This document shows, piece by piece, positions 7,101 to 15,640 of a DNA stretch of 24,209 bases. The stretch is from positions 1-24,209 of the IMG/VR virus record IMGVR_UViG_3300021373_003633; one strand, 5' to 3'. The notes under the pieces are model-generated. The model made no database searches, had not been told where the DNA came from, and saw only the letters and a list, made by a program, of their open reading frames with translations. The stretch comes from a virus. The stretch's first letter is position 1. Each line of letters starts with the position of its first letter. Position numbers and translations under genes: made by a program.

Positions 7101-7390
7101 CAAATCCTACTTCATTCGGAATCGCTAAATGGACCGGTGAAAGACAAGAAGAGTTTTTTGCTTGGTGTGCATCATTTAATTACGATCCATTTAAGATTGA
7201 TGTTCAAATCGAATATATTTTTCATGAATTGTCAACCCATCCTGAATTAGGTATGGCACAATTGAAGAATGCAAAAACTATTGATGAGGCCGTTGAAATC
7301 TTTACCGAATATTACCTTGGGTATGATGAAGATGAACTGAGTGATAGTCGTAAGGCTTTTGCTCGTGATGCATTTGAAAGGTTTTGTTAA
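7097..7390 (+). CDS. Tail lysozyme domain, C-terminal part (Phage_lysozyme2-like)
   Basis: This 97-residue protein begins MTNPTSFGIAKWTGERQEEF and continues with a Trp/Cys/Phe helix, then IDVQIEYIFHEL, a hydrophobic helix and AVEIFTEYYLG, ending in DSRKAFARDAFERF. The GIAxWTGxR motif followed by Q-x-x-YI-x-x-EL and an A-x-x-F-x-x-YY segment matches the middle and end of phage tail lysozyme domains. The first helix with the catalytic glutamate is missing here but is present at the end of the overlapping upstream protein. The two products may associate to rebuild a muramidase that cuts peptidoglycan during injection. A single-base error joining or splitting one gene is an alternative. Confidence 0.8.
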   Translation: MTNPTSFGIAKWTGERQEEFFAWCASFNYDPFKIDVQIEYIFHELSTHPELGMAQLKNAKTIDEAVEIFTEYYLGYDEDELSDSRKAFARDAFERFC

Positions 7391-7392
7391 AA

Positions 7393-8673
7393 ATGAAAAT
7401 TAATGCAGTAGCAATTACATCGAAATTATTGACTCTTCTTGGTGGTATTGTCAAACTTCTTACTAGTACATACACAGCATCAGGTGCCGCTCAGTTGCAG
7501 CTTAAGCAATTGAGAGACTCACCGGAAGAAGCTGAAATCGGTGCTGATGTTGGTGGACTTCAGGTTAAAGCAATTGCTGATGAGAATTATGATGATGCCG
7601 GTAATCGTACTAAGAAAACTGCAATTGGAATCTATGGTGACAAGCTAGATACAATTGGAGACCTTCGCCGTACACCTACTCCTGAACTTGCTCAAGTGCA
7701 GCAAATTTATTATGGTGAACCAAATAAAAAGGCACAGCTTTTTAGGACCGTTACTGCTGTTACTACAGAAGCGGCCAATGAAGCATTTGCCCAAACCTTA
7801 AGAGCTACCGGTCAGACTACAGAAGAACAAACATTTCAGGCATCTTTATTTGCTTCCGAGAATCTTGCTGATTCTACCGGTCTACCTCTTGGTGCATCTT
7901 CTGTTGGTTTGTTGAATGATGCAATCACTACTATTAATGATGATGCCGAAAGATTTAATAAGCAAATCAAAAAAGCTGGAGATGGCAGCGTAATTGGTTC
8001 TTTGACTAAGAATGACGATCCGGCCAATAATACTGAATTGGACACAAAGTCTGATTTGTTTGGTGTATCGACTGTGCCGACAATTGATATGAAGAATGTA
8101 CCACCGCGAATGATTCTTAAAACTTTTGAAGAAATGGAAGCAATCATTCGTTCATCAACTCGTGAAATTACAGAGGTCGTTGTTCACCATACAGATACAT
8201 ATGAAAACCAAGATGTAAGTTATGATATTTTATACCAATGGCATGTAGTTGATAATAAGTGGTCTGATGTCGGTTATCACTTTATCATTATGCGAAACGG
8301 TGATCTTCAGGTATGTCGTCCTATTTCCAAGAAAGGTGCACATGCCCGTAGTCATAACAAATATTCAATCGGTATTTCTTTTGTTGGTGGGTTACAAGGT
8401 TCATCAACAAAGAAAGGCAAGACTCGTTCAGCAAATACTTTTAGACCGGTTCAATGGAAAACATTTGACACTTTTATGAAAGCTTTCTATACAGTACATC
8501 CGGGTGGACAGGCATGGGGTCACAATGATATTGATCCTGATCGTCGTTCTGATCCAAACTTTGATGTACCTGAATATGTCAAAAAACGTTTTTCAAAAGA
8601 AAATGTACAAACTTCTAAAGATGCGGCACTGACCGGGTCTTTGTCTACAGATGAAATAATTGCAAGGCACTAA
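7393..8673 (+). CDS. Virion-associated N-acetylmuramoyl-L-alanine amidase (Amidase_2 domain)
   Basis: I start at the ATG at 7393 (426 residues) rather than the TTG nine bases earlier. The first 230 residues form an Ala/Thr/Asp-rich structural region with no family I recognise, starting with a hydrophobic helix (AITSKLLTLLGGIVKLL). The C-terminal 165 residues form a type-2 amidase: EVVVHHTDTYENQ with HH at 265-266, WSDVGYHFIIMRNGDLQV, KGAHARSHNKYSIGISFVGG and AWGHNDIDPDRRSDPNFDV. H266 (or H265), H377 and D387 fit the zinc ligands. Arg385 stands where AmpD/T7 enzymes have Lys. The enzyme would cut the sugar-peptide bond of peptidoglycan. Its place between lysozyme and spike genes suggests a structural baseplate part rather than a lysis endolysin. 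Confidence 0.85.
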   Translation: MKINAVAITSKLLTLLGGIVKLLTSTYTASGAAQLQLKQLRDSPEEAEIGADVGGLQVKAIADENYDDAGNRTKKTAIGIYGDKLDTIGDLRRTPTPELAQVQQIYYGEPNKKAQLFRTVTAVTTEAANEAFAQTLRATGQTTEEQTFQASLFASENLADSTGLPLGASSVGLLNDAITTINDDAERFNKQIKKAGDGSVIGSLTKNDDPANNTELDTKSDLFGVSTVPTIDMKNVPPRMILKTFEEMEAIIRSSTREITEVVVHHTDTYENQDVSYDILYQWHVVDNKWSDVGYHFIIMRNGDLQVCRPISKKGAHARSHNKYSIGISFVGGLQGSSTKKGKTRSANTFRPVQWKTFDTFMKAFYTVHPGGQAWGHNDIDPDRRSDPNFDVPEYVKKRFSKENVQTSKDAALTGSLSTDEIIARH

Positions 8674-8676
8674 TTA

Positions 8677-10323
8677 ATGGCAGGTTCTTTTCCATATACT
8701 GAGATTGTTTCTTCTCGTTCAGGTTATACCAAAGTAAGATTGACTAATGGTGATGTTGTTGAATATGGTGGCTCACGTGGTTATCGTAATAACAATCCAG
8801 GCAATCTGACATCCGATTCTAAGTCACAAAGAATCTTAAATAAGTACAAGCCTTATGGTGCTATGGGCTATGACTATGGTGGTAACCTGATCTTTTCTGA
8901 CATGCAGGGTGGATTCAATGCACAAAAAGCATTGGTCACCGGCACATATAAAGATTATAGCATTGGTGGTATGCTTAATAAGTATGCACCTCCTGGCGCT
9001 GCCAATGATCCAAATGGAACTAATGCATCTTATCCTGGTTATATGGAAAAGCAAGGATGGAATCTAGATACTAAGATTTCAGATCTTTCTCCAGAAGAAC
9101 AAAATCAGTTAATTGCTGATATGATTCGTAAAGAGAATAGCACATCCGATGCCAATAAGATTCTTGATGAAGTTGACTTGGGTGATACTTCCAATGTACA
9201 AAAGGGCGGACAATCTGGATTTAGTACACCTGAAGATGATGGTGAAGATGGTCAGAATTCCAATACAGATAATCAGAGGTCTGGATCAGTCACACCTCGT
9301 AATGATAAAGTAGTACCGACTGACGATTTTGGCTTTAAGAACTATTCCAAAAATCAATACTATAATGAATCTGGTATCAACAAAGCAGCACGAGGTGAAT
9401 GGGAACCCAAGCTAAAAGTCGGCGGTGGTCCACTTGGTAAGAATCTATTTCCTACTAGTGCAAATCCACGGTATCCATATAACAATGTAACCGAGACATC
9501 TTCCGGTCATCGTATTGAATTAGATGATACACCTGGTGAAGAACGTATCACGACTGTACACGCGGTTGGTTCTGGTATGGAATTCCATGCCGATGGTACA
9601 GTGGTTCTTAATTCATATGATAAAACCATTCAAGTTGTTGGCGATGACTTTACCGTATATGTTCGTGTTAATGGCGATATTACATATGAAGGTGATTTGA
9701 GCATGCATGTACGCGGTGACATGAAAGTAAAAGTTGATAATAACTATACCTTGGAAGTCGGTGGTAAGATCATCGAAAGGGCCATAGAAGGTCGCTCAGA
9801 GGTCGTAGAAGGGGATAAGGTATCAACTGTGATTGGTAACATGTCCGAAACAATTACCAACTCAGCGACCCGTACGACCCTTGGAGATAATACTCAGGTC
9901 GTTAAAGGTGATATGAACTTCTGGGCAGAAGGCGACGCCGAATATTTGACCAAAGGTAATCAACATTTTTCTTCAGAAGAATCAATGACATCTGCATCTC
10001 CAGTAATCAATGCAACGGCCCTTAATATGAACTTGACTGCACCATCTGGTCATTTTGGTGGGTCAGGCGTTATTGCTCATGGCTTTGCATTCAAAGGATA
10101 TGCACAAGGTCTTTGGAATAATATTACAATTGCTTCGGCATATACACCAGATGCTAACACGGCACAAGATACTTTGTTTTTGTCTGAAAAAGGTATCTAT
10201 GATGTTGATATCGATCCGGGTAACAAAATCAAACAATCTCTTGATTTGAGAGAAACTACAAGTATTGGTCAAAATACTTCATCAACAACCGACAATGCAA
10301 CTTCATTTAATCTGGTAGAATAA
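8677..10323 (+). CDS. Spike protein: RNNNPGN-motif domain plus gp5-type C-terminal beta-helix
   Basis: This 548-residue protein is in three parts. Residues about 33-165 hold YGGSRGYRNNNPGNL, a G-x-FSDMQGGFNAQKAL segment, a MLNKYAPPGAANDPNG loop and LSPEEQNQLIADMIRKE. Such RNNNPGN domains occur in phage virion proteins and are often suspected of acting on peptidoglycan, which is not proven. A polar linker follows. From about 280 to 460 there is a repeated G-D/N plus alternating-hydrophobic pattern (VNGDITYEGDLSMHVRGDMK, VVEGDKVSTVIGNMSETI). It resembles the octapeptide beta-helix of the T4 gp5 C-terminus and VgrG needles. I infer a trimeric cell-puncturing needle that sits below the OB-fold protein. 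Confidence 0.75.
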   Translation: MAGSFPYTEIVSSRSGYTKVRLTNGDVVEYGGSRGYRNNNPGNLTSDSKSQRILNKYKPYGAMGYDYGGNLIFSDMQGGFNAQKALVTGTYKDYSIGGMLNKYAPPGAANDPNGTNASYPGYMEKQGWNLDTKISDLSPEEQNQLIADMIRKENSTSDANKILDEVDLGDTSNVQKGGQSGFSTPEDDGEDGQNSNTDNQRSGSVTPRNDKVVPTDDFGFKNYSKNQYYNESGINKAARGEWEPKLKVGGGPLGKNLFPTSANPRYPYNNVTETSSGHRIELDDTPGEERITTVHAVGSGMEFHADGTVVLNSYDKTIQVVGDDFTVYVRVNGDITYEGDLSMHVRGDMKVKVDNNYTLEVGGKIIERAIEGRSEVVEGDKVSTVIGNMSETITNSATRTTLGDNTQVVKGDMNFWAEGDAEYLTKGNQHFSSEESMTSASPVINATALNMNLTAPSGHFGGSGVIAHGFAFKGYAQGLWNNITIASAYTPDANTAQDTLFLSEKGIYDVDIDPGNKIKQSLDLRETTSIGQNTSSTTDNATSFNLVE

Positions 10324-10324
10324 A

Positions 10325-11173
10325 ATGATTATTAAAAGAGAAACTATTACAACTAGAGAAGTTCGCTCTAAACTACGTGAAGACAATAATCGTAAAGATG
10401 ATTTATTCACATCTTTTTGTATGGCAAAAGGCGTATTAGATCCAAGATATAAGTTTTTGGCACCAACTGGTATTAATAGATTAATTGGTAAAGAACCAAT
10501 TGCAAAGTTTGGTAATAAACCACTTGGTGTATCTGATTTTCGTAAATTGAAATATAAAGAGTTTAAAGGCTTTCGTAGATTTGTTCCTGAAAAGCAGTTT
10601 AATCCAATGAATAAAGATAAAATCTCTGCAGGAACCAAATTGGCAAGAGGCGTAACTCTTGGTCGATTTACTGGTGCAATAGGTTCTCGTCATACTCTTA
10701 ACAGATATAGTCACGCGGAACGTCAACAAATTGCTCGTAACTTTTATTTGCAAGCTCCACTGATGGTAGGGTTTGAAAATAATGAAGACAAGTTCGATAA
10801 TTATAGTTTGGTTGTTACTGAAGGTCTATATTCGCCTGAAACGACAGAGACATTGACGCGTGATGGAATTAAAGATAAAGCAACAAAAGGTCAAGTAGTC
10901 GTATATGAAGTTATTGATCAAGAAGGTAATATGTCACCAGAAAAAACATTTGAGGTGGCACAATACTGGAAAGACAATTTCTTGTTTGATGAATTAATTC
11001 TTAGCTATGATACCGTTGATCCTAAAATGGGATATAATGCACAGATTATTGTGGTCATGCCTGAAGTAGGAACTGACTATAATCCAAGATTTGATTTCAA
11101 AGTAAAGACTGAATTTAACTTTAATCTATTAGTTAATGATGGTCTGGCAGAAGCATTCGTAAGAACTGCATAA
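10325..11173 (+). CDS. Conserved-looking baseplate-region protein, function unknown
   Basis: This 282-residue protein starts MIIKRETITTREVRSKLRED. The first 130 residues are very basic and probably partly extended (KPLGVSDFRKLKYKEFKGFR, NRYSHAERQQIARNFYLQAP). The second half is a balanced, beta-rich region with YSLVVTEGLYSPETTETLTR, FEVAQYWKDNFLFDELIL and YNAQIIVVMPEVG. I do not recognise a family. No signal peptide or membrane segment is seen. It sits two bases after the spike gene and before gp25, in the middle of the baseplate genes, so a structural or assembly role is likely. Its stop overlaps a near-consensus late-promoter box that would serve gp25. Confidence 0.7.
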   Translation: MIIKRETITTREVRSKLREDNNRKDDLFTSFCMAKGVLDPRYKFLAPTGINRLIGKEPIAKFGNKPLGVSDFRKLKYKEFKGFRRFVPEKQFNPMNKDKISAGTKLARGVTLGRFTGAIGSRHTLNRYSHAERQQIARNFYLQAPLMVGFENNEDKFDNYSLVVTEGLYSPETTETLTRDGIKDKATKGQVVVYEVIDQEGNMSPEKTFEVAQYWKDNFLFDELILSYDTVDPKMGYNAQIIVVMPEVGTDYNPRFDFKVKTEFNFNLLVNDGLAEAFVRTA

Positions 11174-11176
11174 ATA
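11169..11176 (+). promoter_or_regulatory. Near-consensus late promoter box CATAAATA before gp25
   Basis: CATAAATA differs from TATAAATA at one position and overlaps the upstream stop codon. It lies 18 bases before the gp25 ATG, with AGAGAG (11185-11190) as a possible ribosome site between. The position suits a late promoter for the gp25-gp6 group. Confidence 0.4.
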
Positions 11177-11194
11177 TATAAAAAAGAGAGAATA

Positions 11195-11641
11195 ATGGCA
11201 GCACGTCGTAGTTTTGCAGCAGAAGATAAGAACTTAACCGGGAGTACAGTTGTAACTTCCCGCACTAGGTTCTATTCAGATATTGACTTGTCAATTGCGC
11301 CCAAGCCTTCTGGTGACATCTTCAAAAAGGTAGATGCCGAATCAGTTAAGCAATCGATTAAAACCATTATTCAAACGAATCATGGCGAAAGACCTTTTAA
11401 TCCATTCTTTGGTGCTAATATTAGAGGTCGATTATTTGAGCTAAATCATCCAGATGTTGCTGATGAAATTGAAAGAGATATCATCCTTGCAATTGAAAAC
11501 TATGAGCCAAGAGCAAAAGTAATTAATATTGATGTTAACAATCAAATCGATCATAATGATTTGAGAGTTACTATTACATTTAAAATCGTATCAACAGAAG
11601 AAATTGTAGTGTTGAATACTACACTTACAAGGGTTAAGTAA
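11195..11641 (+). CDS. gp25: gp25-like baseplate wedge protein
   Basis: This 148-residue protein (T4 gp25 is 132) belongs to the GPW/gp25 family. The N-terminus holds RFYSDIDLSIAPKPSGDIFK. The core has SVKQSIKTIIQTNHGERPFN followed by PFFGANIRG, and the hallmark EPR triplet (residues 104-106) sits in AIENYEPRAKVI. In T4, gp25 forms with gp6 and gp53 the wedge core bundle and starts sheath assembly, since its fold mimics a sheath subunit. The gp6 gene follows after two bases. The family assignment is secure. Confidence 0.95.
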   Translation: MAARRSFAAEDKNLTGSTVVTSRTRFYSDIDLSIAPKPSGDIFKKVDAESVKQSIKTIIQTNHGERPFNPFFGANIRGRLFELNHPDVADEIERDIILAIENYEPRAKVINIDVNNQIDHNDLRVTITFKIVSTEEIVVLNTTLTRVK

Positions 11642-11643
11642 AG

Positions 11644-13512
11644 ATGGCACGTAAACAAACAATCCACAACACAACGCTGGATTTCTCTAATATTAAACGT
11701 TCACTTAGAGACTATCTTGGCTCACAGACTGAATTTTCTGATTACGATTTTGAGGGTTCCGGTCTTTCTGCTTTGATTGATGTATTGGCATATAATACTC
11801 ATCAAAATGCACTGATCGCAAACTTTGCTCTTAATGAATCTTTTTTGACGACTGCCCAGACTCGTTCTGCAATGGTTAACCATGCTCTTAACTATGGTTA
11901 TGTTCCTCGTTCTAAGTCAGGTGCAACAGCAATCGTGAATGTTAGCCTAAATCTTAGTGGTGTATCTCCTCGTCCAGCAACTGTGACAATTCCTCAATAT
12001 ACACGATTCACTTCAAGTGTTGATGGTGTATCATATACTTTCTACACACTTGATGAATATATCGGTTATGATCGTACTGGTACAGGAATCTATACATTTG
12101 AAAACGAGGCTGGTGATAAAGCACTGGCTATTACCGAAGGTGTTTTGAAAACAAAAACGTTCCGTTGTAATGATGCACTTGAACGCCAAATTTATGTAAT
12201 CCCTGATGCTGACCTTAACCTTCTTAGCTTGTCTGTGAAGGTGTATGACAATGCATCAACAGATAATTTTGACATCTATGAGAGTACTTCCACAATCGGT
12301 ACAATCGATGCAGAAACAAAGCTGTTTATTCCACTTGAAAGTTATAATGGCTTTTATGAAATTAACTTTGGTGATGGAGTAAACACCGGTCTTGCTCCTG
12401 TACCTGGTAATATCATTAGAGCTCAGTACCTTTCTTCCAATGGTTCGGCTGCAAACGGTGCTGAGGCATTTACTGGTATTGACCAAGTTGAGGTTAATGG
12501 CACATCATATCCTTTGATCATCTCTACAGTGACCAAAGGTGCACTGGGTGATGAGAAAGAAGGTGTTGAATCCATTCGTCTTTCTGCTCCACTTAACTAT
12601 TTGGCAGGTGGCCGTCTGGTTACTTCTTCTGATTATATTGCAATTATTGGTCGTGGTGTACCAGGTATTAAGTCGGTAAATGCATGGGGTGGTGAAGAAG
12701 AAGACGAACCAAAATATGGTAAAGTAATGATTTCCATTATCTTTAAAGATGATGTTGATGCTGCACAGAAACAAGCAATTGAAAGAACTATTAAAGATCA
12801 AATTGTTGATAGTATTTCAATGATTTCCATTGATGGTGAATTTGTCGATCCTGAGTTTACTTACCTTGATCTTTCTACAGAGGTGAGATATAATGCAGCT
12901 CGTACGGCACGTACTCCACAAGCAATGCAGAATCTTATTCGTACAGAAATTAATAAATTCTTTGATGATAACCTTGGAGCATTTAACCAAGTATTCCGTA
13001 AGTCACGGGTCACCAATGCGATTGACGCTGCCGATAACTCGATTCTTTCTTCTAAAGTTGAAGTAAAGATGGCAAGTAGATTCCAGCCAATCGTCAATCC
13101 GTTGACAGTCCAGATTGCTGAAGCTGATTATGACATTAGCTTCCTTAATAAAATCGATTTTGCAAATGATCAAACTCCAGTAATTACATCTGATCGTTTT
13201 TACTTTGATGGTTTGAATATCTGTGAAATTCAAAATAAGCTTGGTTCTACTACTCTACAAATTGTTGATATTGATGGTCGTGTTCTTAATGACAATGTTG
13301 GATCATTTAATCCAGAAACAGGCGAAGTAAATCTTCGTGCATTTAAGCCTGCCGGTATTGTTAGTGGTAATCCTTATATTGCGATCAAAGCAGTTCCTCA
13401 AGATGATTCTGTAATCAAGCCACTTAGAAATCATGTAATTGATTTGGGTCTTAATAATGTTGTGGCGATTGGTGATGCTGATTTGGCAAATAACTCAGGT
13501 GTAGTTAACTAA
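11644..13512 (+). CDS. gp6: gp6-like baseplate wedge protein (baseplate J family)
   Basis: This 622-residue protein (T4 gp6 is 660) begins MARKQTIHNTTLDFSNIKRS and follows the gp6 pattern: SALIDVLAYNTHQNALIANF and ALNESFLTTAQTRSAMVNHA, then GYVPRSKSGATA in the first 90 residues. Later come LNYLAGGRLVTSSDY...GVPGIKSVNAWGGEE and RTPQAMQNLIRTEINKFFDD of the J-type core. gp6 dimers form the ring that links wedges and transmits contraction. A C-terminal beta section (about 500-620) is present as in T4. The next gene starts after one intervening base. Confidence 0.93.
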   Translation: MARKQTIHNTTLDFSNIKRSLRDYLGSQTEFSDYDFEGSGLSALIDVLAYNTHQNALIANFALNESFLTTAQTRSAMVNHALNYGYVPRSKSGATAIVNVSLNLSGVSPRPATVTIPQYTRFTSSVDGVSYTFYTLDEYIGYDRTGTGIYTFENEAGDKALAITEGVLKTKTFRCNDALERQIYVIPDADLNLLSLSVKVYDNASTDNFDIYESTSTIGTIDAETKLFIPLESYNGFYEINFGDGVNTGLAPVPGNIIRAQYLSSNGSAANGAEAFTGIDQVEVNGTSYPLIISTVTKGALGDEKEGVESIRLSAPLNYLAGGRLVTSSDYIAIIGRGVPGIKSVNAWGGEEEDEPKYGKVMISIIFKDDVDAAQKQAIERTIKDQIVDSISMISIDGEFVDPEFTYLDLSTEVRYNAARTARTPQAMQNLIRTEINKFFDDNLGAFNQVFRKSRVTNAIDAADNSILSSKVEVKMASRFQPIVNPLTVQIAEADYDISFLNKIDFANDQTPVITSDRFYFDGLNICEIQNKLGSTTLQIVDIDGRVLNDNVGSFNPETGEVNLRAFKPAGIVSGNPYIAIKAVPQDDSVIKPLRNHVIDLGLNNVVAIGDADLANNSGVVN

Positions 13513-13513
13513 T

Positions 13514-14236
13514 ATGGTACGTGATACACTAAGCGATTATGATCGCGTTACTCCAAACTTCAATCAACCACGGGTTGTTGATGTTGTTCCTGAGCATTTC
13601 TTAGAACAATATCCTAAACTCGTTGGATTGCTAGAGACCTATTATGAATGGATGCACCAGTGGCAAGATTCTGATGGTCGAATGGCAATGGGTGAATTTG
13701 AAGATATTAATTATATTAAAGATCGCGAAACTGTGCCTGAGCGATTTATTGATTATATGTACAATGAGGCAATTAATGGACTAAGTCCTGACAACTTTGA
13801 TTTGCCTCGATATACACTTAAGCTTTTGCCTTTCTTTTATAAATCCAAAGGTACTATTGTTGCATCCCAAGGATTCTTTAGATTTCTTTATGGCATTGAT
13901 CCTGATTTTGAATACCCAAAGAATGATATGTTTATTGTTGGTGAATCTGAAATTGGTGCTGAATCCCTTAAAGTAATTCAAGATTCTTATTTTTATCAAA
14001 TCTTTTCTGTATTGATTAAATCTGAATTGCCTTATTCTAAGTGGGGTAGAATCTATAAGCAATATATGCATCCCGCAGGTTTTGCATTGTTTGCTGAAAC
14101 TTTGTTTGAATCGGTTGTTAGTAATGCATCACTAACTTCTCCGTCTGATGCTAAAATTACAAAATTCGAGCACGATGCTGAATCCACTATTAGTTTTGTG
14201 TTTGATGGTTTTGCCAGTTCATATCTGAAAACTTGA
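13514..14236 (+). CDS. Baseplate wedge protein with SKGT motif (possible counterpart of the gp7 N-terminal part)
   Basis: This 240-residue protein has the recurring phage baseplate pattern PEHFLEQYPKLVGLLETYYE and W near the N-terminus, then LKLLPFFYKSKGTIVASQGF, FRFLYGIDPDFEYPK and a closing segment KWGRIYKQYMHPAGFALFAE. SKGT followed by a FFR-x-LYG helix is familiar from T4-like and jumbo-phage wedge proteins, including gp7-like ones, and I base the call on that. T4 gp7 is over 1000 residues, so this is much shorter and any gp7 identity is tentative. It lies between gp6 and gp8, exactly where T4 has gene 7. It is the last gene before an exact late-promoter box. Confidence 0.7.
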   Translation: MVRDTLSDYDRVTPNFNQPRVVDVVPEHFLEQYPKLVGLLETYYEWMHQWQDSDGRMAMGEFEDINYIKDRETVPERFIDYMYNEAINGLSPDNFDLPRYTLKLLPFFYKSKGTIVASQGFFRFLYGIDPDFEYPKNDMFIVGESEIGAESLKVIQDSYFYQIFSVLIKSELPYSKWGRIYKQYMHPAGFALFAETLFESVVSNASLTSPSDAKITKFEHDAESTISFVFDGFASSYLKT

Positions 14237-14244
14237 TATAAATA
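14237..14244 (+). promoter_or_regulatory. T4-type late promoter box TATAAATA before gp8
   Basis: An exact TATAAATA lies just after the upstream stop codon (14234-14236), in a 45-bp gap that is long for this compact region. It is 38 bases before the gp8 ATG. A ribosome site (TAGGA, near 14271-14275) follows. Confidence 0.7.
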
Positions 14245-14281
14245 TTACCAACACTCGAGATAAGTTTACCTAGGAACTATA

Positions 14282-15631
14282 ATGGCAACTGTTACTACTA
14301 AATTTAAAAAGCAATTATTGGAATCCATTGCCAGTGACATGTTGGCTGATTCCAATGAATACTATATTGCTATTGCTAAATCCGATCCTTGGAACGAGAC
14401 GGACACGGTTCCTTCTGAAGTTAATTCAGAAAGCGAAGTACGTGAATTTAGAAATAACATGTTGGCGATGAAAAAGCTTGTTGATTTTAGCTTTGTGACC
14501 CATCGCAATAATTGGGATTCTGGTGAAACTTATCGTTCTATTACAGATGCAGTTGATTTGGATACGATCACCGATTATGTTGTTAAGACTGACAACAACT
14601 CAGTTTATGTTTGTGTTGAACAGGGTCGCGATGATGTTGGTCTTCCTGTTGCTTCACAAATAAACCCTCAGTTGGTTGGAACTGGTACAAAATCAAAGCG
14701 TACTTCTGATGGATATGTATGGAAATATGCATATACTATTTCCGGTGTAAATGGCGCAAAATATCTTTCCAATGAATATATCCCGGTTGATAAGATTGTC
14801 ACTGCCGATAATATCAATGAAACTCTTCAGAAAACTGTACAGGATTCTGCAGTCTCCGGTTCCATCATCGGATACCGTGTAGTTAATTCAGGGACTGGTT
14901 ATGCACAAAACACGACAGCCGTGATCAGCGGGCCTGGTACGGGCGCTGAGGCCGTTGTTAGCGTTGATTCTGATACTGGTTCTATTATTAAAGTTGAGGT
15001 TGCTGACTCTAGTGATACTACACAAAAGATCGGCTCCGGATACAATGATGCTAGTATTGAATTGGTTACTGGTACAGGTCCAACTCAACCGGCAATTGTA
15101 TATCCAATCATCTCTAGAAATGGAATCGGATACGATTCACGTGATGATCTTAATGCACACCTAGGTATGTTTAATGTCAAGTCAGTTGGTGCTGATGAGG
15201 CTGGTTGGCCACTAGGTAACGATTTTAGACAAATTGCAATCATCAAGAATCCAAAGAAATATAATGATTCTGACTTTAATGATGCTGCTGGTAATACACT
15301 TAGCTTCATGAAATTTACAGGTCAGTCTGGCACTTTTTCTACTGATACTTTAATTCGTGGCACAACTTCTAATGCCGCTGCATATGTTGATTATAATGCA
15401 AGCGATAAAACATATTATCACCAGAATAAAAATACTGGATTTAAGTCTTTCCAGGTTGGTGAGACGATTCAGGATTCGGATGATCCAGGTAGTAACTATG
15501 GTATTCTACTTTCTGATTCTGATAATGTAATTAATCCATTTAGTGGTGAAATTCTATATCTTGAAAATCGTGCACCGATTCTTCGTGATTCAGCACAGAC
15601 CGAAAACATTAAAATTATTATCAATCTATAA
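14282..15631 (+). CDS. gp8: gp8-like baseplate wedge protein with inserted GxGY beta module
   Basis: This 449-residue protein (T4 gp8 is 334) shows clear gp8 signatures: SNEYYIAIAKSDPWNE (24-39), REFRNNMLAMKKLVDFSFVT then HRNNW, VYVCVEQGRDDVG, and SDGYVWKYAYTIS with YIPVDKI near 142-172. A beta module with VVNSGTGYAQNTTAVISGPG and GSGY repeats fills about 192-270. A second module (about 335-410) contains FQVGETIQDSDDPGSNYG. The closing GEILYLENRAPILRDS matches gp8 ends. In T4, gp8 dimers sit at the outer wedge with gp7 and gp10. The two modules account for the extra length. Confidence 0.9.
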   Translation: MATVTTKFKKQLLESIASDMLADSNEYYIAIAKSDPWNETDTVPSEVNSESEVREFRNNMLAMKKLVDFSFVTHRNNWDSGETYRSITDAVDLDTITDYVVKTDNNSVYVCVEQGRDDVGLPVASQINPQLVGTGTKSKRTSDGYVWKYAYTISGVNGAKYLSNEYIPVDKIVTADNINETLQKTVQDSAVSGSIIGYRVVNSGTGYAQNTTAVISGPGTGAEAVVSVDSDTGSIIKVEVADSSDTTQKIGSGYNDASIELVTGTGPTQPAIVYPIISRNGIGYDSRDDLNAHLGMFNVKSVGADEAGWPLGNDFRQIAIIKNPKKYNDSDFNDAAGNTLSFMKFTGQSGTFSTDTLIRGTTSNAAAYVDYNASDKTYYHQNKNTGFKSFQVGETIQDSDDPGSNYGILLSDSDNVINPFSGEILYLENRAPILRDSAQTENIKIIINL

Positions 15632-15640
15632 GGTTAAGAC

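Noticed and set aside
6492-7103. 203-codon open frame on the minus strand opposite the hub and spike genes
   Set aside because: It is antisense to two well-supported genes and its translation is Cys/His/Trp/Thr-rich with no family pattern. It looks like a shadow of the coding strand.
7384-7392. TTG start nine bases upstream for the amidase gene
   Set aside because: It lies within the stop region of the preceding gene and adds only three residues; the ATG at 7393 is the simpler start.
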